From Clostridia bacterium (GTDB taxonomy: Bacteria; Bacillota; Clostridia; Oscillospirales; QAMX01): DNA of 16,467 nucleotides. The position numbers were made by a program, and so were the translations under genes. This document shows positions 1 to 6,760 of this stretch, one piece after another. Location of the stretch: contig JAFYLV010000132.1 of assembly GCA_017556885.1 (NCBI GenBank), forward strand, positions 1 through 16,467. Reading direction: 5' to 3'. Positions within the stretch are counted from its first letter, which is position 1. Each line of letters starts with the position of its first letter. The notes under the pieces were generated by a model. That model did no database searches and was not told the DNA's origin. It saw only the letters and a list, made by a program, of their open reading frames with translations.

Positions 1-185
1 CCGTCCTCTTCGATACCGACAACAACGCCGATATCCTTGAGCAGCTCAGCGGCCAGCAGATACTCCTCGTTTGCCTTGGTGATCTCGTCGGCATCGGCGT
101 AATCCTTGTAGGCAGCGCCAGACACAACAGCGAGAACCATGCAGAGGACCAGTGCCAGGCACAGGATCTTCTTGAGATTTCTCAT
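1..185 (-). CDS. Secreted S-layer homology (SLH)-like protein, 5' part only
   Basis: Only the first 61 codons lie in the window; the gene runs off the left edge. The product starts MRNLKKILCLALVLCMVLAV, a classic Sec signal peptide: two to three basic residues, then a hydrophobic core of about 15 residues, then a small-residue cleavage region (VSGAA) near residues 22-25. The mature part begins with acidic Tyr/Asp-rich sequence (YKDYADADEI) followed by a helix ending in LLKDIGVVVGIEEDG. This resembles the opening of an SLH repeat (F/Y-x-D-V/A ... A-x-x-L-x-x-x-G-I-V-x-G), which anchors exported proteins to cell-wall polymers in Firmicutes. The start is supported by AAAGGAGG about 8 bases upstream. 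The identity of the full protein (S-layer protein, wall enzyme or other) cannot be told from this fragment. Confidence 0.7.
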   Translation of the reverse strand, partial: MRNLKKILCLALVLCMVLAVVSGAAYKDYADADEITKANEEYLLAAELLKDIGVVVGIEED

Positions 186-230
186 CGTGGAAATCCTCCT
201 TTAAAAATTTGCAGTTTTTCTGCTGGGTAT

Positions 231-259
231 AGCATACCCCAAGTGCATTTTTTTTGCAA
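231..259 (-). promoter_or_regulatory. Sigma-A promoter of the SLH-like gene
   Basis: On the minus strand there is TTGCAA (254-259) and TATGCT (231-236) with a 17-base spacer. It lies about 45 bases before the ATG at 185, with an AAAGGAGG between. The -10 region sits inside a short inverted repeat, GGGTAT-AGC-ATACCC (225-239), which could be an operator. Confidence 0.55.
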
Positions 260-274
260 GAGGTTTGTGCGACA

Positions 275-324
275 TGTAACAGTACTGTAACATTGACGGG
301 TTTTTGTGACACATTCCCGTAACA
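275..324. promoter_or_regulatory. Cluster of TGTAACA-like direct repeats, possible response-regulator site
   Basis: TGTAACA occurs at 275-281 and again at 286-292, exactly 11 bases apart, so on the same face of the helix. Looser copies follow: TGTGACA at 305-311 and CGTAACA at 318-324. The cluster lies 16-65 bases upstream of the -35 element of the SLH-like gene, where an OmpR/PhoP-type activator would bind. The match to a Bacillus PhoP-type direct repeat (six-base half sites with 11-base period) is suggestive only. The rest of 186-445 holds the two divergent promoters and a small hairpin, CCCGTA-ACA-TACGGG (316-330). Confidence 0.35.
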
Positions 325-379
325 TACGGGCGATCTCCGCGGCGTTGTAACGCCCGGGCAGCTGCATTTTCCTTTTCCT

Positions 380-410
380 GTCATATCCGCCGGGGACATC
401 CCATACCTAT
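380..410 (+). promoter_or_regulatory. Sigma-E (mother-cell sporulation) promoter of spoIVA
   Basis: GTCATATC at 380-387 and CATACCTAT at 402-410 are separated by 14 bases. This fits the sigma-E consensus (about KMATATT, 14-15 bases, CATACA-T). It lies 36 bases before the spoIVA start codon, leaving a short leader with a GGAGG-type ribosome binding site at 433-437. spoIVA is a known member of the sigma-E regulon in Bacillus and clostridia, so position, motif and gene agree. Confidence 0.75.
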
Positions 411-445
411 ATAGCAAGACGAAATCAGCCACGGAGGAAGAAGCT

Positions 446-1915
446 ATGACGAGCATTTATGAAGACATCGCCGCCCGGACGGGAGGCAACATTTACATCG
501 GCGTGGTGGGGCCGGTGCGCACAGGCAAGTCCACCTTTATCAAGCGTTTTATGGAAACGCTGGTGCTGCCGCACATGACCGATCCCTACCGCCGGGAGCG
601 GGCGCGGGATGAGCTTCCCCAGTCGGGCGGCGGGCGCACCATCATGACGGCGGAACCGAAGTTTGTGCCCGAGGAGGCGGTGGAGCTGCACCTCGGCCAT
701 AGCCGGATGCGGGTGCGGCTTATCGACTGCGTGGGCTACATGGCCGACGGGGCGCTGGGACTCCTTGAGGACGGCGTTCCGCGTATGGTCAAGACTCCGT
801 GGTTTGAGGAGGAGATCTCCATCACCGCCGCAGCGGAGCACGGCACCCGCAAGGTGATGGATGAGCACGCGACCATCGGGCTCGTCATCACCACCGACGG
901 CACCGTGACGGAGCTCGACCGCGCGGATTATATGGAAGCGGAGGCGCGCATCATCCGGGAGCTTACCGCCCTCGAAAAGCCTTTCCTTGTCGTTGTCAAC
1001 TCCGCCGAGCCCGACGGCCCCGCCGCCCGCGCCGCCGCCGAGCACATCCGCACGAACTTCGGCCTCGAGCCCCTCTGCTGCGACTGTGCCGCCCTTTCCG
1101 AGAATGGGGTGGAACGCATCCTGCGCGGTGTGCTGGATGCCTTCCCGGTGGTGCAGGTGGATGCGGAGCTGCCCGGCTGGGTAGCAGGGCTTGCTACCGA
1201 CCATCCGGTACGCGCCGCCGTATACACTGCCCTGCTTTCCGCCGCAGAGGGCATGCGCACCATGGGCGGCGCGGAGGCGCCTCTCGCCACCCTCGCCGCG
1301 ACGGAGCCCATCCGCGAGGCGCGCATCCTGTCCACCGATATGGGCAAAGGCACCGTGACCCTCTCCTGCGGGCTTGACCGATCGGTATTCTACGACATTC
1401 TCTCGGAGTGCGCGGGTGTCCCCATCCGGGACGACGGGGAGCTTCCCGCCCTGCTGCAGGAATTTTCCGCCGCAAAGCGCAGCCACGACCGTTACGCCGA
1501 GGCGCTGCGGCAGGTTTACGACACGGGCTACGGCATCGTCATGCCCTCGCTTTCCGAAATGCGCCTTGCCGAGCCGGAGATCGTGCGGCAGGGCGGACGT
1601 TCCGGCGTGCGCCTGTGCGCTGAGGCACCCTCCATCCACATGGTGCGGGCGGACATCAAGGCGGAGATCTCCCCCGTCGTGGGATCCGAGAAGCAGTCGG
1701 AGGATCTGCTGCAGTTCCTCCTGCGGGAATTTGAGGAGGACACCAGCCGCATCTGGGATTCCAACATCTTCGGCAAGAGCCTGCACGAGCTGGTCAACGA
1801 GGGGCTGCAGGCAAAGCTCAACCACATGCCCGCCGCAAGCCAGGAAAAGCTGCGGGAGGCCATGGAGCGCATCATCAACGAGGGAAGCTCCGGTCTGATC
1901 TGCATTATTCTTTGA
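446..1915 (+). CDS. spoIVA: Stage IV sporulation protein A, spore-coat morphogenetic ATPase
   Basis: The 489-residue product matches SpoIVA over its whole length (the B. subtilis protein is 492 aa). SpoIVA is made in the mother cell, binds the outer forespore membrane through SpoVM, and polymerises irreversibly on ATP hydrolysis to form the basement layer of the spore coat; it is also needed for the cortex. The N-terminal TRAFAC-GTPase-like domain shows the P-loop GPVRTGKST (22-30, Lys28) and the Walker-B-like LIDCVGY with Asp94. The middle and C-terminal domains end in the conserved ERIINEGSSGLICIIL tail. The sensor-threonine pair of B. subtilis (TIMTTEPKF) reads TIMTAEPKF here, so the second Thr is Ala69. 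The start is set by GGAGG 8 bases upstream, behind a sigma-E promoter. The gene is monocistronic, ends in a hairpin, and makes sporulation ability likely. Confidence 0.97.
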   Translation: MTSIYEDIAARTGGNIYIGVVGPVRTGKSTFIKRFMETLVLPHMTDPYRRERARDELPQSGGGRTIMTAEPKFVPEEAVELHLGHSRMRVRLIDCVGYMADGALGLLEDGVPRMVKTPWFEEEISITAAAEHGTRKVMDEHATIGLVITTDGTVTELDRADYMEAEARIIRELTALEKPFLVVVNSAEPDGPAARAAAEHIRTNFGLEPLCCDCAALSENGVERILRGVLDAFPVVQVDAELPGWVAGLATDHPVRAAVYTALLSAAEGMRTMGGAEAPLATLAATEPIREARILSTDMGKGTVTLSCGLDRSVFYDILSECAGVPIRDDGELPALLQEFSAAKRSHDRYAEALRQVYDTGYGIVMPSLSEMRLAEPEIVRQGGRSGVRLCAEAPSIHMVRADIKAEISPVVGSEKQSEDLLQFLLREFEEDTSRIWDSNIFGKSLHELVNEGLQAKLNHMPAASQEKLREAMERIINEGSSGLICIIL

Positions 1916-1919
1916 AAGA

Positions 1920-1952
1920 CGAAAGCACGGCAGAAGCTCTGCCGTGCTTTCG
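1920..1952 (+). terminator. Hairpin terminator between convergent spoIVA and the glycosidase gene
   Basis: A perfect 14-bp inverted repeat (arms 1920-1933 and 1939-1952, loop AAGCT) starts five bases after the spoIVA stop and ends 17 bases before the stop of the convergent gene. Both arms are A/T-rich at the base, with TTATATAT following on the plus strand. It can therefore serve both genes, although the U-tract is modest. Confidence 0.75.
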
Positions 1953-1969
1953 TTATATATTGGAAGAAA

Positions 1970-3916
1970 TTATTCGATGACTACGGCGGCGTGGCACCAG
2001 AGCTTGGGCAACGTGAAGGAAATTTCGCCGCCCTTTTCCGCAAAGGAAAGCTCCTCACCTGTGGGAGCAACGTAAATTTTTGCCGGGCGGCGGCCGTCGG
2101 GCAGCCGGAGAGTGACGGACACATCGGCAATGGTGGGAATGTCCTCAATAATTTCGGTTTTTTCACCGCGGCGAACAGGAATGGCATAAAGCAGATGGCA
2201 GACAAAGCGATCCTCCACCTTCTGGTGCTGCAGAGTAACGATACCCTGGGCGGGCAGGTCGGTCTCCAGCGTTTTCTTGCCGGAAAGCAGCCGATCCAGC
2301 AGGCGCAGCAGCATGCGCTGGGTGGTGATGGCTCCCATGCGGAAATATTCCTCAAAGAGGGGCCACGCAACGCAGATGCCCTCGGCGCCTTCGGTGACAG
2401 CGGGGCTTTTCGGTGCGGTGGGATCATCGGGCGTATGCTGATGGGAGGAGAAATGGAAGGGAGATCGATCAAAATAGGGCTCCACACGCTCTGCGAGCAC
2501 CTCGCCCGTGGCCTTGATCTCCCAGCCGGCGCGGTAGATCACGAAGGGCGCGGCGGAGAAGATATCATAATCCTCGCAGGGCAGCAGATACGCCGGGGTG
2601 TGCGCCGCCGGGCGGGCGCACTTTGCGCCAAGGTCAAAGAGGAAGCCGCCCTCTGCATCCATGCCGGAGGTGCCGGTGCAGAGAAGCTTGCCGCCGGCGG
2701 CGGTGAAGGCCTTCAGTTTTACAAGCAGATCTCCCTCCGGGCGGATGCTGTCGGGCAGGATGATGACCTTATAGCGGGAGAAGTCGCTTTCGGCATCCAG
2801 CACGTCGTAGAGGAACTTGCCCTCCAGCAGGATGCGGTTCGCGCCCCGGTCGCCGGGATCCTTCTGCCCCATGCTTTCCTGGGAAAGAAGACCCACGTCG
2901 GCCACGTTTTCCACCCCGTCGCACCAGGGCTCCAGCGCCTCGATGCGGGCGTAGGCCGGGCCGATAAGCTCGTAGGTAGCCGGGCAGAGCTTTCCGCGGG
3001 GATGGAACTGGTCACCCACGGAGCACTTGGCACCCATGGCCACGGAAAGGGCGGTCTCATAGATGAGGGCATTGGGATGCTTGAATCCGCCGAATTCGCC
3101 CCAGGTGGTGTGGAATTTGCCCGTCATGCCGAGGGCTTCCATGCCGAGGCCCTGGGAATAGCGCATGGAGAGGGGGAAATGGTCATAGCCCCAGCCGCCG
3201 GTGGGCAGGCTTTCCAGCTCCAGATGGGTATTGCAGGCGGCGAGATCACGGCGTCCGCGGCGGATGTGGCCGGCGTTGTGGAAGATGCGCATCTCCGGAG
3301 AGAGCCCGTGCACGGCGGCATTGGTGCGGCGGACGTATTCAAAATAGACCTGCTCGCCGTACTTCACGGCATCCGCTTCGTTCTCGGGATCCAGTCCGGC
3401 GGCCAGCATGCCCGCAATGCAGCGGGGACACCAGCAGGTGCGGGGTGCGCTGATATCAAAGAAGATGCCGTCCGCATCGGGATAGCGGCGAACGACCTCC
3501 TCCGTCTGGGCGCAGAGAAGATCCAGATAGGGGGTGTTGTAGCACATCAGGTGATAGCCCGCCTGCATAAAGGACTGGCCTTTTTCCTTTGTCACCCGCA
3601 GCCACTCGGGATGCGCCATGGCAGACTGCTCATCAAATCCTGCACTGATGTAGACGGGGGCATTAACGCCGATCTCATGGCAGGCATCGATCATTTCCCG
3701 CAGGATATCGAAATCCAGATGGGGATGGGTGGCAAATTTTTCGGAGGGGTAATAGAAATTGCCGTGGTGGCACTTTGCAAAGACGGTAATGGAGCTGACA
3801 TGGCCGGTCTTAAGGGCCTGCTGGAACTCGCCGCGGTCAAAATCCGCGCCGATGCCGGGGATATGCTCCGAGGTATGATAGTCCAGATGCACCTGCCGGA
3901 AGGGGAAAGTTTTCAT
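1970..3916 (-). CDS. Putative glycoside hydrolase, GHL6 / beta-galactosidase trimerisation type
   Basis: A 648-residue cytoplasmic protein with no signal peptide. The N-terminal two thirds looks like a TIM-barrel of the hypothetical glycosyl hydrolase 6 / alpha-amylase-like group: RQVHLDYHTSEHIPG near the start, NFYYPSEKFATHPHL at about 53-67, and a GIFFDISAPRTCWCPRC segment around 165-180 whose Asp is a candidate catalytic acid. Next comes the TWGEFGGFKHPNA ... GAKCSVGDQFHPRG region that in these proteins precedes a flavodoxin-like beta-galactosidase trimerisation domain (about 350-560), and a beta-rich C-terminal domain. The substrate is unknown. The start ATG at 3916 has ACAGGAGG 8 bases upstream. 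An in-frame ATG at 3976 is discarded because it would translate the terminator hairpin. The oxidoreductase gene upstream suggests a joint role in catabolising an unusual sugar or glycoside. Confidence 0.75.
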   Translation of the reverse strand: MKTFPFRQVHLDYHTSEHIPGIGADFDRGEFQQALKTGHVSSITVFAKCHHGNFYYPSEKFATHPHLDFDILREMIDACHEIGVNAPVYISAGFDEQSAMAHPEWLRVTKEKGQSFMQAGYHLMCYNTPYLDLLCAQTEEVVRRYPDADGIFFDISAPRTCWCPRCIAGMLAAGLDPENEADAVKYGEQVYFEYVRRTNAAVHGLSPEMRIFHNAGHIRRGRRDLAACNTHLELESLPTGGWGYDHFPLSMRYSQGLGMEALGMTGKFHTTWGEFGGFKHPNALIYETALSVAMGAKCSVGDQFHPRGKLCPATYELIGPAYARIEALEPWCDGVENVADVGLLSQESMGQKDPGDRGANRILLEGKFLYDVLDAESDFSRYKVIILPDSIRPEGDLLVKLKAFTAAGGKLLCTGTSGMDAEGGFLFDLGAKCARPAAHTPAYLLPCEDYDIFSAAPFVIYRAGWEIKATGEVLAERVEPYFDRSPFHFSSHQHTPDDPTAPKSPAVTEGAEGICVAWPLFEEYFRMGAITTQRMLLRLLDRLLSGKKTLETDLPAQGIVTLQHQKVEDRFVCHLLYAIPVRRGEKTEIIEDIPTIADVSVTLRLPDGRRPAKIYVAPTGEELSFAEKGGEISFTLPKLWCHAAVVIE

Positions 3917-3938
3917 GCAAATTCCTCCTGTTTTTGAA

Positions 3939-3972
3939 AAAACGGGCACGGCAAGCGTGCCATGCCCGTTTT
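3939..3972 (-). terminator. Strong hairpin between the oxidoreductase and glycosidase genes
   Basis: A 15-bp stem (arms 3939-3953 and 3958-3972, one G-U pair, loop of 4) begins 16 bases after the oxidoreductase stop on the minus strand. It is followed by a T-run ending in TTTTTTC. It looks like an intrinsic terminator placed inside a two-gene unit, so the glycosidase would be made by partial read-through at a lower level, or the hairpin may stabilise the upstream mRNA. Confidence 0.75.
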
Positions 3973-3987
3973 GCATTGTTGTAAGGA

Positions 3988-5049
3988 TTAAAGAATGACC
4001 TCGTGGCCGGTCTTGGCGGACTCGTAGATGGCGCTGAGGATACGCATCATCTGAACGCCGTCCTCGGCGGGGTTGCGGCAGGGAGCGCCGGTGTCCACGC
4101 AGTTGACAAAGTGGGCGATCTCATTCTCAAAGAGGTTTGCAAAGGAGAGACCGGTGGAGCGGTCAAGCTGGACGTTGGACATGTAGCCGTTGGTCTCGGT
4201 GAAGATCTCCAGCTCGGGATCGAGCTTTGCGCCGGCCTTGGAGCCGAAGAGCTGGATGGTGCCCTCGCCCTTCTTGAGGTTCAGCGTGAAGGAGCACTCC
4301 ACCTGCAGAACGGCACCGTTGTCAAAACGGATCAGAGCGGTGGCGAGGTCCTCAACGTCGTAAACGCCGTGGGTCATATCCTTGCCCTCGAAGTAGCCGG
4401 AGCGGTCCTTGCAGTCGGGACGGTTCTTGAGCTTATCAAAGGTAGCACCATAGACAGAGATGGGCTTGGGGTTGCCGAAGAGATAGCGGACGAGGTCGAT
4501 GACGTGAACACCGAGGTCGATGAGGGGACCGCCGCCGGAAAGCTCCTTATTGGAGAACCAGCCGCCGGGGCAGCCGTTGCGACGCAGGTAGTTGCACTTG
4601 GCATAGTACAGCTCGCCGAAGAAGCCGTTGTCCACGAAATCCTTGACGACGGCGCAGTCGTTGCCGAAGCGGCGGACGAAACCGATCATAAGCAGCTTGC
4701 CGGCCTTCTCGGCGGCAGCCTTCATTTCCTCGGCCTCTTCAACGGTGGTAGCCATGGGCTTCTCGCAGAGGACATGCTTGCCGGCATTGAGGGCAGCGAT
4801 GGTGCAGGGAGCATGAGCCGCGTTCCAGGTGCAGACGCTGACGGCATCGATCTCGGGCAGCGCGAGCATCTCATTCATGTCGGTGAAGAGACGGGTAACA
4901 CCGTGCTTCTCGCCCTTCATCTTCAGCTTGGCCTCGTCGATATCGCAGAAGGCGTACAGCTCGACATTGGGAAGGGCCTTGTAACCCTTGATGTGAGACT
5001 CGGCGATGTTGCCCACACCGATAATACCGATACGGATCTTCTTTTCCAT
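3988..5049 (-). CDS. Gfo/Idh/MocA-family NAD(P)-dependent oxidoreductase
   Basis: 353 residues, the normal length for the family, which oxidises or reduces sugars, inositols and related polyols. The N-terminal Rossmann fold has GIIGVGNIAESH (8-19) for the dinucleotide. The family signature CEKPMA is at 95-100, with the Lys taken as catalytic. GGGPLIDLGVHVIDL (173-187) supplies the conserved Asp178 and His182 of the substrate site, followed by the C-terminal beta-sheet domain. The start ATG at 5049 has TGGAGG about 9 bases upstream and a sigma-A-type promoter some 80 bases away. The glycoside hydrolase gene follows on the same strand, so the enzyme probably works on the sugar that the hydrolase releases, or on the glycoside itself. 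The exact substrate cannot be assigned, and no transporter or regulator is adjacent. Confidence 0.9.
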   Translation of the reverse strand: MEKKIRIGIIGVGNIAESHIKGYKALPNVELYAFCDIDEAKLKMKGEKHGVTRLFTDMNEMLALPEIDAVSVCTWNAAHAPCTIAALNAGKHVLCEKPMATTVEEAEEMKAAAEKAGKLLMIGFVRRFGNDCAVVKDFVDNGFFGELYYAKCNYLRRNGCPGGWFSNKELSGGGPLIDLGVHVIDLVRYLFGNPKPISVYGATFDKLKNRPDCKDRSGYFEGKDMTHGVYDVEDLATALIRFDNGAVLQVECSFTLNLKKGEGTIQLFGSKAGAKLDPELEIFTETNGYMSNVQLDRSTGLSFANLFENEIAHFVNCVDTGAPCRNPAEDGVQMMRILSAIYESAKTGHEVIL

Positions 5050-5126
5050 GTGACAAATCCTCCACAGAATTGTATTTCTTTCTTTTTGCGGCGCATACCC
5101 GTCGGGTGCGCACAGTTTCTATCGCT

Positions 5127-5155
5127 ATCATATCACCCCGCCGCGAAAATTACAA
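5127..5155 (-). promoter_or_regulatory. Sigma-A promoter of the oxidoreductase-glycosidase unit
   Basis: On the minus strand there is TTGTAA (5150-5155) and TATGAT (5127-5132) with a spacer of exactly 17 bases. It lies 78 bases before the ATG at 5049. No other hexamer pair of this quality is visible between the two divergent genes on this strand. Confidence 0.6.
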
Positions 5156-5190
5156 CCCTCTTTTTTGAAAATTTCCGCCTGCCGCCGCCC

Positions 5191-5219
5191 TTGCCAACGC
5201 AGGCACAATGGTATATACT
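5191..5219 (+). promoter_or_regulatory. Sigma-A promoter of rmuC
   Basis: TTGCCA (5191-5196) and TATACT (5214-5219) are separated by 17 bases. Transcription would start near 5226, about 27 bases before the ATG at 5253. This also argues against the upstream in-frame ATG at 5208, which lies before the -10 element. Confidence 0.65.
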
Positions 5220-5252
5220 TATTTATATGAAGAATTTACGGAGGTCCTGCCC

Positions 5253-6464
5253 ATGATATACCTTTCCTGCGCCCTTTCCGCTGCTGCCGTTGTGCTCTGC
5301 GTGCTCATTCTGCTGCGGCAGTCTGCCCGCGATAAGGACGCTGCCGAAGCCGCCCGCCATGCCGCGGACGAGCAGGCCGCAGCCCTTTCCGCCGCCCTCT
5401 CCGCCCTGCGCACCGAGCTTGCCGCCACCGTCAACGGCGCAAACCAGCTTTCCGTGCAGGCCACCGGCGAGCGTCTTGCCGACTTTGCCCGCCGGCTCGA
5501 GGCGCTGGACGCCCGTTTCGAGACCATCCGCGCCACCATGGACGGCCGCATGACCGCCCTGCAGCAGTCCAACGAAAAGCAGCTGGAGGAAATGCGCAAA
5601 ACCGTGGATGAGCGCATGCAGAAGACCCTGGAAAGCCGCATCGGCGAGTCCTTCAAGTTGGTCAACGAGCGACTGGAGCAGGTTTGGCGCGGCCTTGGCG
5701 AGATGCAGAACCTCGCCGTCAGCGTGGGCGACTTAAAGCGCGTGCTTTCCAACGTCAAGACCCGCGGCATCCTCGGCGAGATCCAGCTCGGCGCCATTCT
5801 TGCGGAGATCCTCTCCCCCGACCAGTACGAGCAGAACGTCGTCACCGTGCCGAGAAGCCAGAACCCGGTGGAATTTGCCGTCCGCCTTCCCGGCGACGGA
5901 GACGCCCCCGTTTATCTGCCCATCGACTCCAAATTCCCGGCCGATGCCTACGAGGCGCTGCTTGCCGCCTACGAATCCGGCGATGCCGCCGCGGTGGATG
6001 CCGCCGGCAAGACGCTGGATGCCCGGCTGAAATCCTTTGCCCGGGATATCCGCGACAAATACATCAGCCCGCCCCACACCACCGACTTCGGCATCATGTT
6101 CCTGCCGGTGGAGGGTCTCTATGCGGAGGTCGTGCGCCGCGGTCTTGTGGAAGTCCTCCAGCGTGATTTCCGCGTCAATATCGCCGGCCCCACCACCATG
6201 GCCGCCCTGCTCAACTCCCTGCAGATGGGCTTCCGCACTCTCGCCATTCAGAAGCGCTCCGGCGAGATCAGCCGCGTGCTCGGCGCAGTTAAAACAGAAT
6301 TTGCCACCTTCGAGAAGGTCCTCACCGAAGCTCAGACCCAGCTTGGCCGTGTCGGCAACAGCCTCGACACCCTTATCGGCGTGCGCACCCGGCAGATCAA
6401 CCGCAAGCTCAACTCCGTTACCGAGCTTGACCCCGCCGAGGCACATCAGCTGCTGGAGGAATGA
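5253..6464 (+). CDS. rmuC: RmuC-family protein, putative DNA-recombination limiting factor
   Basis: 403 residues. The N-terminus (MIYLSCALSAAAVVLCVLILL) is a single membrane segment. A long alanine- and glutamate-rich coiled coil follows to about residue 145, and then the RmuC nuclease-like domain (about 150-385) with its hallmarks RGILGEIQLGAIL, YLPIDSKFP and FGIMFLPVEGLYAEVVRRG. In E. coli RmuC limits inversion at short inverted repeats, and the fold is related to restriction endonucleases; its exact reaction is not established. The start at 5253 is chosen because GGAGG (5240-5244) stands 8 bases upstream. The gene stands alone, divergent from the oxidoreductase and next to palindromic repeats. 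No terminator with a clear U-tract follows it before those repeats. Confidence 0.93.
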   Translation: MIYLSCALSAAAVVLCVLILLRQSARDKDAAEAARHAADEQAAALSAALSALRTELAATVNGANQLSVQATGERLADFARRLEALDARFETIRATMDGRMTALQQSNEKQLEEMRKTVDERMQKTLESRIGESFKLVNERLEQVWRGLGEMQNLAVSVGDLKRVLSNVKTRGILGEIQLGAILAEILSPDQYEQNVVTVPRSQNPVEFAVRLPGDGDAPVYLPIDSKFPADAYEALLAAYESGDAAAVDAAGKTLDARLKSFARDIRDKYISPPHTTDFGIMFLPVEGLYAEVVRRGLVEVLQRDFRVNIAGPTTMAALLNSLQMGFRTLAIQKRSGEISRVLGAVKTEFATFEKVLTEAQTQLGRVGNSLDTLIGVRTRQINRKLNSVTELDPAEAHQLLEE

Positions 6465-6487
6465 GCCGGCCGAAAGTACTTCCCTCG

Positions 6488-6577
6488 CCTCTTCCCCTGG
6501 GAGAGGTGGACAAGCAACACGAGGACGGAGAGGACCCTCTCAGTCACCTGCGGTGACAGCTCTCCCAAAGGGAGAGC
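6488..6577. repeat. Palindromic intergenic repeat, element A
   Basis: A run of small hairpins fills the space after rmuC. One is a CCTCT/AGAGG stem at 6488-6506 with a bulged T. A second is GAGAG/CTCTC around 6528-6541. A third is GTCACC-TGC-GGTGAC at 6543-6557. A fourth is GCTCTCCC-AAA-GGGAGAGC at 6559-6577. There is no reading frame or promoter. The layout is that of a REP/BIME-like element, probably present in many copies in the genome; the copy number cannot be seen here. Confidence 0.6.
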
Positions 6578-6597
6578 CAAGGGCCGTCATACGTTTT

Positions 6598-6668
6598 GTA
6601 GGGGAGGATATAATCCTCCCGCACTTTCACGTTATGCATACGACCGGGAGGCTGATAGCCTCCCCTAC
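6598..6668. repeat. Palindromic intergenic repeat, element B (71 bp)
   Basis: Nested symmetry: the outer arms GTAGGGGAGG (6598-6607) and CCTCCCCTAC (6659-6668) are exact reverse complements. Inside are two hairpins, GGGAGGAT-ATA-ATCCTCCC (6602-6620) and GGGAGGCT-GAT-AGCCTCCC (6646-6664), joined by a 25-base spacer containing ATGCAT. A half copy lacking the left hairpin occurs at 7554-7605. It resembles a MITE-like or REP-like element unrelated to element A. Confidence 0.65.
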
Positions 6669-6760
6669 ATGCACAACCGCACCTTTTTTACAGCAAAAAA
6701 GCACCGCAGAAATTCTGCGGTGCTTTCATTTTATGTTCAGGTTTACATCTTGCCGGAGAC
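6619..6760. repeat. Left copy of a 142/143-bp direct repeat flanking the islet
   Basis: This segment recurs in the same orientation at 7554-7696 with four substitutions and one T-run length difference. It contains, from right to left, the last five codons and stop of the coiled-coil gene, its terminator hairpin, and the right part of palindromic element B. This left copy joins the intact element B on its outer side, whereas the right copy joins the intact coiled-coil gene. That is the pattern expected if one ancestral locus was split by an insertion that duplicated 142 bp. Confidence 0.9.
6698..6726 (-). terminator. Terminator of the SLOG-like gene (left repeat copy)
   Basis: A nearly perfect palindrome AAAGCACCGCAGA / TCTGCGGTGCTTT with a minimal loop lies 16 bases after the stop codon of the minus-strand gene. 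It ends in a T-run (CTTTTTTGCTG) on the minus strand. It is identical to the hairpin at 7634-7662. Confidence 0.75.

Noticed and set aside
425..1825. 466-codon open frame antisense to spoIVA
   Set aside because: Low-complexity Gly/His/Arg-rich translation with no family resemblance. It mirrors the GC-rich third positions of spoIVA.
1991..3937. 648-codon plus-strand frame opposite the glycosidase gene
   Set aside because: No recognisable domain and no binding site at the start. It spans the terminator and ribosome binding site of the true gene, so it is a coding shadow.
4003..5256. 417-codon plus-strand frame opposite the oxidoreductase
   Set aside because: Shadow of a well-recognised gene. 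It runs through both divergent promoters into the rmuC start.
6465..6742. CRISPR array or tRNA in the repeat-rich gap after rmuC
   Set aside because: The repeats are palindromes of different sequence without regular spacers, and no cloverleaf is formed.
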